DNA of 22,788 bases from an uncultured Collinsella sp. Its GTDB lineage: Bacteria; Actinomycetota; Coriobacteriia; Coriobacteriales; Coriobacteriaceae. The notes under the pieces were generated by a model. It saw only the letters and a list, made by a program, of their open reading frames with translations, was not told where the DNA came from and searched no databases. Shown here in pieces: positions 9,929-18,553 of this stretch. Position 1 is the first letter of the stretch; each line of letters begins with the position of its first letter. Made by a program: the position numbers and the translations under genes. Location: assembly GCA_902496945.1 (NCBI GenBank), contig CABVDE010000033.1, forward strand, positions 1 to 22,788, in the 5' to 3' direction.

Positions 9929-10224
9929 TCTCGATCTGTAACAACTAGCCAACAGAATTGGCACCGCCCGTTACAGAACGAGACAGTCAAAACCGTCCAT
10001 CTGAGTTCATCTCAATCTGTAACATCTGGCACCTAAAATTGGTTCTTCCTGTTACAGATCGAGACAAACGGAATCGTCCCGCAGCAATATCTCAATCTGT
10101 AACATCTAGCAGCTGAAATTCGTCTTTGGTGTTACAGATTTAGATGAAATGGTTAGCTCAGCGGAACCGTCTCGATCTGTAACATCTAACGTCCGAAATC
10201 GGCCCCACCTGTTACAGATCGAGA
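9929..10224. repeat. Tandem array of four inverted-repeat units
   Basis: Four 55-bp units start at 9929, 10010, 10090 and 10170 (period 81, 80, 80). Each has a left arm close to TCTCGATCTGTAAC and a right arm close to GTTACAGATCGAGA. All four enclose exactly 27 bases, with a loosely conserved ATCTAGC...GAAATT pattern. Units 2-4 extend the arms to 15 bp; unit 4 pairs perfectly, while units 1 to 3 each have one mismatch. Units are separated by 25-26 bases. The array sits between the glgP terminator (ending 9888) and the terminator of the opposing ABC operon (10250-10295), so neighbouring transcripts should not enter it. No gene is visible here; function unknown. Confidence 0.9.
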
Positions 10225-10249
10225 CAAACGACCGGCCAGACAACCCCAA

Positions 10250-10295
10250 CACAAAGAAAGGCTCCCCTCTCGCCCAGTGGACGGGAGGGAAGCCT
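10250..10295 (-). terminator. Terminator of the ABC transporter operon
   Basis: A long hairpin at 10259-10295 (AGGCT pairing with AGCCT, then a C/G-rich stem with two mismatches and a 3-base loop). Read leftward, it is followed by a T-rich tail TTTCTTTGTG. It lies about 70 bases past the ATPase gene stop. Confidence 0.85.
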
Positions 10296-10364
10296 TATAT
10301 GTGACCGCGGCAAAAGGATGGCAATACCGCAGTCGCCCAAAGGGAGGGTCTGGATGCACCGGGC

Positions 10365-11564
<1,200 letters not shown>

Positions 11565-11582
11565 GTCTTTACCTTTCGATAC

Positions 11583-11607
11583 GCGGCGCCGCGATGAGGG
11601 GCGCCGC
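11583..11607 (-). other. Hairpin between the MalG-like permease and ATPase genes
   Basis: GCGGCGCC pairs with GGCGCCGC (8 bp, 9-base loop) immediately before the ATPase ribosome-binding site. No T-run follows, so it is more likely to affect mRNA stability or translation than to terminate. Confidence 0.45.
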
Positions 11608-11632
11608 CAAAACTTGCAAAACAGTTACGGCA

Positions 11633-12472
11633 TCAGCCCTTGACGGCACCTGCCACCACACCGTCGATGATGTACTTCTGGCAGAAGATGTACATGATGA
11701 CGATGGGGACGACGACCATCATGATGCAGGCCATCATGGGACCAAGCTCGACATGGCCATAGCCGCCACGGAAGTACTGGATCAAGATAGGAATGGTCTT
11801 GTACTTGGTGGAGTCGAGCGTAAGGTAGGGCAGCAGGTAGTCGTTCCAGACCCACATGGTCTCGAGGATGCCGACCGAAAGATAGGTGGGCTTCATGATG
11901 GGAAGGACGATCTTAAAGAACACCTGGACCGGGTTGCAGCCGTCGATCATGGCCGCTTCTTCAATCTCGAGCGGGATGTTCTTGACAAAGCCGGCGAACA
12001 TAAAGACCGCCAGGCCCGCACCAAAGCCCAGATAGATGAAGCAGATGTTGAACGGCGTGTTAAAGCCGATGCGGTCCGCGAGGTTGGACAGCGTGAACAT
12101 GAGCATCTGGAAGGGCACGACCATCGAGAAAACGAACAGGTAATAGAAGAAGTTCGAAATCTTGCTGTTGACGCGCACCACGTACCAAGCGCACATGGAG
12201 CAGCACACCAAAATCAGCACGACCGACGTGACCGTGATGATGAGCGAATACATAAACGCCGAAGCAAAGCCCTGCTCGTTCAGGGCGTGCACGTAGTTTG
12301 CAAGGCCGTTAAACGTCTCGGGCGTGAGCAGATCGAACGCCGTGGTGGTGCTGATTGCAGTCCCCTTCTTAAAGGAATTGAGTGCAATCATGAACACGGG
12401 GTAGATCCACGCGAGCGACAGGATTGTAAAGAAAATCGAGAGAGCGCGGTTGATAGCCTTATCGTGTTTCAT
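11633..12472 (-). CDS. Sugar ABC transporter permease, MalG-like
   Basis: A 279-residue inner-membrane protein with about six hydrophobic spans (first at about residues 10-32, last at about 245-268). The cytoplasmic EAA loop EEAAMIDGCNPVQVFFKIVLP, where the ATPase docks, is at about residues 180-200. The N-terminal pattern (short arm, first span ending in NSFKKG) is typical of CUT1 MalG/LacG proteins. The start codon overlaps the stop of the MalF-like gene by one base (TAATG), so the two are translationally coupled and expressed in equal amounts. The substrate cannot be read; an oligosaccharide is likely from the family and the neighbours malQ-glgP. Confidence 0.92.
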   Translation of the reverse strand: MKHDKAINRALSIFFTILSLAWIYPVFMIALNSFKKGTAISTTTAFDLLTPETFNGLANYVHALNEQGFASAFMYSLIITVTSVVLILVCCSMCAWYVVRVNSKISNFFYYLFVFSMVVPFQMLMFTLSNLADRIGFNTPFNICFIYLGFGAGLAVFMFAGFVKNIPLEIEEAAMIDGCNPVQVFFKIVLPIMKPTYLSVGILETMWVWNDYLLPYLTLDSTKYKTIPILIQYFRGGYGHVELGPMMACIMMVVVPIVIMYIFCQKYIIDGVVAGAVKG

Positions 12473-13326
12473 TACTGCTGCACCTCCTTGGACCTCGTGG
12501 CCTTAAGCTGGATCATGGAAATAGCGACGACCAGGATGCAGAAGATGACTGCCTTGGCCTGGCCAATGCCCTGCCATGCGATGCCAGCGCGCGAATAGAA
12601 CGTGTTGTAGATGTTCAGGGCGAGCATCTCGGTGGAGTGCGCAGGGGCACCACCGGTAAGGGCGAGGTTCTGGTCGAACAGCTTAAAGCCGTTGGTAATG
12701 GACAGGAACAGGCAGATAGTAATCGTCGGCATCAGGTTAGGGATCTTAACCTTCCAAAACGTCTGCCATGCCGTAGCGCCGTCGACCTTGGCGGCCTCGA
12801 TGTAGTCGGACGGAATGGACTGCAGACCGGCGATGTAGATAATCATCATGTAGCCGACCTGTTGCCACAGGGTCAGGATGATAAGGCCCCAGAAGCCAGC
12901 GGCAGAGTTAAGGGCGATGAGCTGGGCACCCACGTTGGAGAGCAGGCAGTTGATCAGAATCTGCCAGATGTAACCCAGCACAATGCCGCCGATCAGGTTA
13001 GGCATGAAGAAGATCGTACGGAAAATGTTGGTTCCCTTGAGTGCCTTGCGGGTGAGCGCCTGCGCGATGGCGAGGGCGATCACGTTGATGAGCACCGTCG
13101 ACAGGAAAGCAAACGCCACGGTAAAGAAGAACGACGTGGAGAACTGCGGGTCCGTCAATGCGCGCACATAATTCTCGATACCGACGAAGTGCGTGTTATT
13201 GATGGTAATAAACTGGCAGAACGAGAGATAGAAACCCTGGATAAAGGGAATCACGAACCCGATCATAAACGCCAGGCACGTGGGCAACATAAAGAGCGGC
13301 CACCAGCGCTTGAGTGCTTTGCCCAT
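12472..13326 (-). CDS. Sugar ABC transporter permease, MalF-like
   Basis: A 284-residue inner-membrane protein with about six spans, without the extra N-terminal spans of E. coli MalF, as usual for Gram-positive CUT1 systems. The EAA loop (YIEAAKVDGATAWQTFWKVKIP) is at about residues 176-197. A further motif, FDQNLALTGGAPAHSTEMLA, marks the conserved C-terminal loop of this permease class. It forms the channel together with the MalG-like protein. An AAAGGA ribosome-binding site precedes the start. It is separated from the upstream binding-protein gene by an 88-base gap that holds a very stable hairpin, which probably lowers its expression relative to the binding protein. Confidence 0.92.
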   Translation of the reverse strand: MGKALKRWWPLFMLPTCLAFMIGFVIPFIQGFYLSFCQFITINNTHFVGIENYVRALTDPQFSTSFFFTVAFAFLSTVLINVIALAIAQALTRKALKGTNIFRTIFFMPNLIGGIVLGYIWQILINCLLSNVGAQLIALNSAAGFWGLIILTLWQQVGYMMIIYIAGLQSIPSDYIEAAKVDGATAWQTFWKVKIPNLMPTITICLFLSITNGFKLFDQNLALTGGAPAHSTEMLALNIYNTFYSRAGIAWQGIGQAKAVIFCILVVAISMIQLKATRSKEVQQ

Positions 13327-13346
13327 AGAAGGGTCCTTTCAATATG

Positions 13347-13383
13347 CAGGGGGCGGGCAAACCAACGTCTGCCCGCCCCCCTG
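13347..13383 (-). other. Stable intergenic hairpin between binding-protein and permease genes
   Basis: A 13-bp G/C stem, CAGGGGGCGGGCA pairing with its complement (one bulged C), with a 10-base loop. Read leftward there is no T-run after it, so it is not a full terminator. In comparable operons such hairpins protect the upstream binding-protein mRNA and reduce permease expression; that role is inferred here. Confidence 0.7.
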
Positions 13384-13414
13384 TCGCTAATCAGATATCT
13401 CGGGCAGCAACTGC

Positions 13415-14731
13415 TTACTCGGAAGCAGCCTTCTCGGTCTTCCAGCCGTCGACGAAGGCATTCTTAACGTCGTCCCACTTGCTGTTGTCGGCAGCGTAGG
13501 CAATCAGAGCCTGCTTGAGGTTCTTCTTCCACTCCTCAGAGGGGATGTAGACGAAGTCCCAAGCGACGGTCTTCTTGCCGTCCTTGGCCATGGCAACGGC
13601 CTGCTGCGAGAAGACGTTGTCGGTGTCCTTGGCGCTCTTGAACGGGGCGGTCAGACCCATCTTGTCGGCGATAATCGAGGTGGCGATGTCAGAGGTGACG
13701 CACCAGTACATGAAGTCCTCGGTGGCCTTCTGGGCATCCTCGGAAGCCTGGGAGCTCACGCACCAGTAGTTCTCGCCGCCGGAGCACAGGCCCTGGTTCT
13801 CCTCGCCATCGACGCCGATGTAGATCGGCAGCATGCCGAGCTGGTCGTCGGTCATGCCAGCCTTGGTGAGGTCGGCATAGGCCCAAGAGCCGTTCTGGTA
13901 GAAGACGGTCTTGCCGGTTGCGAACTCGTTGGTGGCGTCGTCGCCGGTCTTGGAGGCAAGCTGCGAAGGATCGCAGGTGGAGTCAGTGATGTACAGGTCG
14001 AAGATCTGCTTAAAGTTGTCGAGATACTCGCCCTTGATCTCGTCGTCCTCCTGGTTGTGCTCCTTCTCGAACTCGTAGTAGAGCGGGAGGTTGGCGAGGT
14101 GGGTGGTGTAGCGCCAGCTGGAGGAGTCATCCATACCGGCGGAAGTGAAGGCACCGTCAATGCCGAGCTCGTCCTTGCGGGCCTGGATGTCATCGGCGCA
14201 AGCCTTCAGCTTGTCGAAGGAGTTGATGTCCTCGGCCTTATAGCCGGCCTTCTCGAGGAGCTCCTTGTTGTAGATGATGCCGTAGCTCTCCTGAACCCAG
14301 TCGATGCCCAGATCCTGGCCGTCGGACTGCAGCGCCAGGGAGTCGTCGATGAGCTCACCGCGGACCTTGGTGTCGGACAGATCGGCGCAGTAGTCCTTCC
14401 AGTTCTTAAGGCCGGTGGGGCCGTTGACCTGGAACAGCGTCGGAGCGGCGCTCTTGGACATCTCGGACTTAAGCTTCTCCTCGTAGGTGTTGGAAGCGGC
14501 GGTCACGATCTTGACCTCGACGCCCTTCTCCTCCTTGTAGGCCTTGGCGATCTCCTTCCACTCCTTGTCGACCTCGGGCTTGAAGTTAAGGAAGTAGACC
14601 TCGGCAGCATCACCAGAAGCAGAGGAGCCAGAGCCGGCAGAACCGCCGCAGCCCACGAGGCCCAGACCAAAGACTGCGGCCGCGGAACCAGCGAAGCCCA
14701 GGAACTGCCTTCTGCTCATTTCGTTCTTCAT
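13415..14731 (-). CDS. Sugar ABC transporter substrate-binding lipoprotein
   Basis: A 438-residue CUT1 solute-binding protein. The N-terminus has a twin-arginine motif SRRQFLGF (Arg7-Arg8), a hydrophobic stretch and a lipobox LVGC with Cys28, followed by a Gly/Ser linker; so it is exported, perhaps by Tat, and anchored as a lipoprotein outside the membrane. The mature part has the type-1 binding-protein pattern (SKSAAPTLFQVNG, YGIIYNKELLEKAGY, FYQNGSWAYADLTKAG). A GTG six codons earlier is in frame, but the ATG at 14729-14731 is preferred because the stretch around that GTG is itself the ribosome-binding site (AAAGGGTGG). First gene of the operon; its 300-bp upstream region carries several TTGT/ACAA motifs. 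The ligand is probably an oligosaccharide but is not identified. Confidence 0.92.
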   Translation of the reverse strand: MKNEMSRRQFLGFAGSAAAVFGLGLVGCGGSAGSGSSASGDAAEVYFLNFKPEVDKEWKEIAKAYKEEKGVEVKIVTAASNTYEEKLKSEMSKSAAPTLFQVNGPTGLKNWKDYCADLSDTKVRGELIDDSLALQSDGQDLGIDWVQESYGIIYNKELLEKAGYKAEDINSFDKLKACADDIQARKDELGIDGAFTSAGMDDSSSWRYTTHLANLPLYYEFEKEHNQEDDEIKGEYLDNFKQIFDLYITDSTCDPSQLASKTGDDATNEFATGKTVFYQNGSWAYADLTKAGMTDDQLGMLPIYIGVDGEENQGLCSGGENYWCVSSQASEDAQKATEDFMYWCVTSDIATSIIADKMGLTAPFKSAKDTDNVFSQQAVAMAKDGKKTVAWDFVYIPSEEWKKNLKQALIAYAADNSKWDDVKNAFVDGWKTEKAASE

Positions 14732-14837
14732 TACAATCCACCCTTTCACACCGTGGCGACACCCTTTGTCGCCGCCTTCGGAGATTGGCTCGGGGACTTT
14801 GCCCCTTTTGCTGATTTGTACAATACGCTATTTGGCT

Positions 14838-14853
14838 AGTTGTTTGAACAAGT
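14838..14853. promoter_or_regulatory. Candidate GntR-type operator before the ABC operon
   Basis: TTGTTTGAACAA (14840-14851) is a near palindrome with TTGTT/AACAA arms. Its first ten bases differ at one position from TTGTTTAAAC, found before malQ and the PTS gene. It overlaps a possible -35 (TTCAAA on the minus strand) about 110 bases before the binding-protein start. Confidence 0.45.
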
Positions 14854-14895
14854 ATTACTAGAGCGGTAGAAAAACTTCGGTGAACGGTAATTTCA

Positions 14896-14926
14896 ACTTG
14901 ATACTTGACAAGTTTTGTATAAACAA
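14896..14926. promoter_or_regulatory. Second candidate regulatory cluster before the ABC operon
   Basis: Holds ACTTGACAAGT (14903-14913, perfect arms around a central A), a further ACTTG half-site at 14896-14900, and TTGTATAAACAA (14915-14926), which contains the TTGTnTAAAC motif. Such TTGT/ACAA sites are usual for HutC/TreR-type GntR regulators. The assignment to the adjacent regulator is inferred. Confidence 0.45.
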
Positions 14927-14944
14927 TTATTTGTTATCGAATGC

Positions 14945-14999
14945 AGAGAAAACGCCCGGTCAAGCCGATGCATCGTCGGTTTGACCGGGCGTTTTCTCT
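14945..14999. terminator. Long terminator hairpin after the gntR gene
   Basis: Arms of 19 bp pair perfectly, from AGAGAAAACGCCCGGTCAA to its complement, with a further CCGA/TCGG pairing inside. The outer arm gives TTTTCTCT at the 3' side on both strands, so it can act in either direction. It separates gntR from the ABC operon promoter. Confidence 0.8.
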
Positions 15000-15037
15000 T
15001 TGAGGGCTTGAGTCTCGTCAGGCTGCGAGCTAGCCGG

Positions 15038-15757
15038 CTATCGCTTGGAGTTGACGCGGTAGTGGAAGATCTCAGGATGCGTGCGGGCATGCGTGACCTC
15101 GAACAAGATGCCATCCGAGGTGTACGACTGGCTCTCCATGACGGCAACGCAGTTGTATTTGCCGAGGTCCAAGTAGCTGCAGTCCTCATCGTTGGCAAGC
15201 TCGACGCTCACCGTACGGCGACTCGCCATCACCTTGACGCCGCGCTTGTGCTCCAGATAGTTGTAGATGGACTTTGCGGCAATCTCGGGCGTCAGGCCCT
15301 TGGCAATCGACTCTAGGAAGTAGCCGTGGTCCACCTGGCGAGCACTGCCGTTAAGGCTGCGGACACGCACCACGCGAATGAGCTCCTCGCCCACCTTAAA
15401 GCCCAGACGGCGGGAGAGCTGTTCAGTGCAGACCAGATGTTCAAAGGACTTAACATCCGTCGATGCAACGGCGTTGTTGCGCTTTGCGAATTCGGCAAAC
15501 GACTCGACTTCCTCGAGTGCGCCGAGCATATCGGTCTCACCTTTGAGCCAGATGACACGCACGCCCTTGCCGTGAATGGATTGCACGTACATCTCGTCGG
15601 CCAGCATGGCAAGTGCTCGGCGCACGGTATTGCGGGTGCACCCGAACTCCGCGGTCAGCTCGGCCTCGGTTGGCAGCATCTCCTGAAACGCATAGGTTCC
15701 ATTAATGATGCGCGAGCGTATTTCTCGGTAGATTCCTTCGTAAATCGCTTTTGGCAT
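15038..15757 (-). CDS. GntR-family regulator with UTRA domain (HutC/TreR type)
   Basis: A 239-residue protein. Residues about 5-72 form the winged helix-turn-helix (LPTEAELTAEFGCTRNTVRRALAML, then HGKGVRV in the wing). Residues about 95-235 form a UTRA effector domain with the family pattern LGFKVGEELIRVVRVRSLNG and ending FEVTHARTHPEIFHYRV. UTRA regulators sense sugar phosphates or similar small molecules. The gene is divergent from the PTS fusion gene and upstream of the ABC operon, so it probably represses one or both; the TTGTnTAAAC motif occurs in both promoter regions and before malQ. A GAGGTG ribosome-binding site precedes the ATG. TreR is its closest known type by layout, but a trehalose role is not demonstrated. 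Confidence 0.9.
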   Translation of the reverse strand: MPKAIYEGIYREIRSRIINGTYAFQEMLPTEAELTAEFGCTRNTVRRALAMLADEMYVQSIHGKGVRVIWLKGETDMLGALEEVESFAEFAKRNNAVASTDVKSFEHLVCTEQLSRRLGFKVGEELIRVVRVRSLNGSARQVDHGYFLESIAKGLTPEIAAKSIYNYLEHKRGVKVMASRRTVSVELANDEDCSYLDLGKYNCVAVMESQSYTSDGILFEVTHARTHPEIFHYRVNSKR

Positions 15758-15809
15758 GACTTCACCTCTAATGAATATGTATGGCTAGACACGATAGCAT
15801 TTCTTAAAG

Positions 15810-15819
15810 TTGTCTAAAC
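15810..15819 (+). promoter_or_regulatory. Candidate GntR operator in the gntR-PTS divergent region
   Basis: TTGTCTAAAC, 53 bases before the gntR start; it matches TTGTnTAAAC. Its position suits autoregulation. Confidence 0.4.
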
Positions 15820-15833
15820 CGATTATCGGCAAA

Positions 15834-15867
15834 GCGACAGGATTTAACCGTTGACGGTTTCTGTCGC
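15834..15867. other. Hairpin in the gntR-PTS divergent region
   Basis: GCGACAG pairs with CTGTCGC, with an inner AACCG/CGGTT stem and a TTGA loop. A 10-bp palindrome AAACCGGTTT (15872-15881) follows directly. There is no T-run. It may be protein-binding DNA or an RNA structure; unknown. Confidence 0.4.
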
Positions 15868-15918
15868 GCCCAAACCGGTTTCGCTCAAAACTGCCGGTAC
15901 GACAATCGTCTGGTCCTC

Positions 15919-15941
15919 TACAATGATTCCATTGTTTAAAC
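15919..15941 (+). promoter_or_regulatory. PTS gene -10 element and candidate operator
   Basis: TACAAT at 15919-15924 is a good -10 without a clear -35. TTGTTTAAAC at 15932-15941 would lie at the transcription start, where a bound repressor would block initiation; the same ten bases lie in the malQ promoter. Confidence 0.45.
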
Positions 15942-15984
15942 GTTTCACCACGCGCAACGCGCCTCGATATTCGGGAGGCAGAAC

Positions 15985-18438
15985 ATGCTGCAAAAAATCC
16001 AACGCTTTGGCGGGGCAATGTTCGCGCCCGCCATGTTGTTTTCCATATCGGGCCTTATGGTCGGTGTCTCCGCCCTCGCAACGTCTGCGGATATCGTCGG
16101 CGACCTCGCCGTATACGGGACCCCTTGGTACGTTTTTTGGACTATCATTCAGCGCGGCTCGTGGACAGTCTTTAAACGCCTTCCGCTCCTTTTTGCCGTA
16201 GCACTGCCTATCGGCCTTGCCCAAAAACAACCGGCACGCTGCTGCCTCGAGGCGCTCGTGGCCTATTTTGCCTACTGCTTCTTTTTGAGCGAAATCATTA
16301 AGCTGAGCGGCGACAACCTTGGGCTTAAGTATCCGTCGTCTTTGACCCCCGCAAGCGGCATCACCATCATCGATGGCATCAAGACGCTCGACACCGGCAT
16401 TATCGGCCCGCTGGCGGTGTCGGCAACCGTCGTCGCCGTCCATGACCGCTTCTACGATGCCAAGGTTCCCGATTGGCTCGGCACCTTCTCGGGCTCCTCG
16501 CTGGTCTACCTCATCAGCTTTTTTGCCGTGCTCGCCCTTGCCGCCATCTCGGCCGTCATCGTGCCCTTCGTATACGCAGCGACCGAAACACTGCGCCATG
16601 CACTTGTGGGCGTCGGCCCCTTCGGCGTGGGTATCTTTGTATTTTTGGAGCGAGCACTCGAGCCCATGGGGCTGCACCACCTGCTCTACATGCCGATCTA
16701 CTACGACAACCTGGTCATTAACGACGGCATCTACGCCACGTGGACCAACTTGCTTCCCATCCTGTCGCACAGCACGCGCCCCCTCAATGAGCTTGCGCCG
16801 TGGGCTGGTTTTACCGCCACCGGCTGGGTCAAGCTCTTTGGCCTTCCTGCCATCGCCATGTCGTTCTACACCACGGCCAAGCCCGAACGCCGCGCTGGCC
16901 TCAAGGCCATCCTTGTGCCCGCCATCGTCGCCTCGGTGGTCTGCGGCGTCACCGAACCGCTCGAGTTTCTCTTTATGTTCACCCATCCCGGGCTCTTTTT
17001 GCTCTACGCCGTCCTATCTTCCTGCCTCGCCATGGCCATGAACTTCTTTGGCATCGTCGGCATCTTCTCGGGCGGCCTCATGGAGATGGCTGCCTTCAAC
17101 TTTATCCCGCTCATGCGGACGCATGCCGGCTCTTACCTTTTGGCGCTCGGAATCGGACTCATCTTTAGCGCCATCTTCTTCTTGAGCTTTCGAGGCCTTA
17201 TCCTGACCTTTGGCCTTAAAACCCCGGGACGCGAGGACCATATTGCCAGTAGCGCGGCGCTCTCGCGCTTGACGGGAGGCAACGTTGACGAAAAGCGCTC
17301 CTCCAAGACCAGCGCTTCCGAAAGCCAGGCATCGCAAGATCATCTGCTCGCCGAGCAGGTTGTAGCGCTTCTGGGCGGTGCCTCGAACATTGTGGGCGCA
17401 ACCAACTGCGCCACGCGGCTGCGCGTCGAAGTCGTAGACCCTTCTGTCGTGGCGGACAACGCGGCCTTTGTCGCAGTGGGCGCCAAGGGCCTCATCGTCA
17501 CCGGCAAGACAGCCCAGGTGATCATCGGCGTCTCGGTTCCCCGTGTCAAAGAGCACTTTGATCAGGTTATGGGGCTCGAACCAGGTTTTGCGCCCGCCAT
17601 CTCGCCTTCTCATGCTGTCGACGCCGCCAAAAATCATGGAGATATCTGCTTCTTTGACATCGACGGTACGCTCGCCTGGCAAGATCCCAAACTTGTCCAA
17701 GAGCTTCCCGAGGGCGAGCGAGACCTTTCCCCCTATCCTAATGAAACGGTTGCGCAGGCAATTCGCGCGTTTGTCGCCAACGGCAACAAGGCTTTTATCT
17801 GCACGGGGCGCGCCCTCAGCTGCATCCATCCCAAGCTGCTCGACCTGCCGTGGGCGGGCGTCGTCTGTCTCGCGGGCGGTTACGCCGAACTCGAGGGGCG
17901 CATCGTGCGCAATGCAGCCATAAGCCCCGGTCTGCTACAACGCCTCGCCCCCTATCTCGAGCAATCGGGTGAAGAGATTCGCTTTGAAGGCCTTAATCGA
18001 GTCGTGCGCATGAGTGCGGACGCGCCCGAGGCGCCCGGATACGCACGCACCTCTGGCGATGCCGTCACGCAACTTAAGCACTACAACGCCTATAAGATCC
18101 TTATGTCCACACCACTCGCCAACCGCATCGCTCAGGATAAAGAGCTTGGACCCCTGCTCTGCTTTAATGAGCTCGAGCTTGAGGTCACAGAAATCTCGCC
18201 TCGCGAGTGCACCAAACGAGCCGGAATCGAGGCCGTGCTTGACGCCCTGGGGCCAGACCACGGCACCGTGTATGGTATTGGCGACGCGAGCAATGACATC
18301 GCCCTTATGGAGACGGTCGACGTTGGCATCGCCATGGGCAACGCGCCGGACTTCCTCAAGGAAAAGGCCAACTATGTAACCGACAGCATCGACCACGACG
18401 GCGTCGTCACCGCGCTCGAACACTTTGGGCTTATCTAG
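15985..18438 (+). CDS. PTS enzyme IIC-IIB fused to a Cof-type HAD phosphatase
   Basis: An 817-residue chain with three parts. Residues about 1-415 are a glucose/maltose-family IIC permease with many membrane spans (CGVTEPLEFLFMFTHP is its typical motif). Residues about 452-525 are a IIB domain whose phosphorylated cysteine is Cys475 in TNCATRLRV. Residues about 553-817 are a HAD hydrolase with DIDGT (nucleophile Asp558, Asp560), FICTGR and GDASNDIALM (Asp767, Asp771) plus a Cof-type cap. The IIC-IIB part imports and phosphorylates a glucoside; the HAD part would dephosphorylate a sugar phosphate or phosphoester. No IIA domain is present, so IIA must be supplied elsewhere. A single continuous frame with GGGAGG before the ATG; no frameshift or internal stop. 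It is divergent from the GntR-type regulator. The substrate is inferred only. Confidence 0.9.
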   Translation: MLQKIQRFGGAMFAPAMLFSISGLMVGVSALATSADIVGDLAVYGTPWYVFWTIIQRGSWTVFKRLPLLFAVALPIGLAQKQPARCCLEALVAYFAYCFFLSEIIKLSGDNLGLKYPSSLTPASGITIIDGIKTLDTGIIGPLAVSATVVAVHDRFYDAKVPDWLGTFSGSSLVYLISFFAVLALAAISAVIVPFVYAATETLRHALVGVGPFGVGIFVFLERALEPMGLHHLLYMPIYYDNLVINDGIYATWTNLLPILSHSTRPLNELAPWAGFTATGWVKLFGLPAIAMSFYTTAKPERRAGLKAILVPAIVASVVCGVTEPLEFLFMFTHPGLFLLYAVLSSCLAMAMNFFGIVGIFSGGLMEMAAFNFIPLMRTHAGSYLLALGIGLIFSAIFFLSFRGLILTFGLKTPGREDHIASSAALSRLTGGNVDEKRSSKTSASESQASQDHLLAEQVVALLGGASNIVGATNCATRLRVEVVDPSVVADNAAFVAVGAKGLIVTGKTAQVIIGVSVPRVKEHFDQVMGLEPGFAPAISPSHAVDAAKNHGDICFFDIDGTLAWQDPKLVQELPEGERDLSPYPNETVAQAIRAFVANGNKAFICTGRALSCIHPKLLDLPWAGVVCLAGGYAELEGRIVRNAAISPGLLQRLAPYLEQSGEEIRFEGLNRVVRMSADAPEAPGYARTSGDAVTQLKHYNAYKILMSTPLANRIAQDKELGPLLCFNELELEVTEISPRECTKRAGIEAVLDALGPDHGTVYGIGDASNDIALMETVDVGIAMGNAPDFLKEKANYVTDSIDHDGVVTALEHFGLI

Positions 18439-18553
18439 CCGAGCCCCTACCACATGCGCGGCCACATGGCCCAATCGTCTTCAACCGCCGCGCTCGACGC
18501 CCCAATGTGGCAATATGTTGTCTGCATAATGCAACGATGCAACCTCAGAAAGA

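Noticed and set aside
9929..10224. The regular array could be a CRISPR
   Set aside because: Repeats alternate in orientation as arms of hairpins, the 27-base segments between arms are similar to each other rather than unique, and there is no leader or cas gene nearby.
15844..16986. 380-residue open frame antisense to the PTS gene
   Set aside because: No domain and strongly charged composition from reading the opposite strand of a membrane-protein gene.
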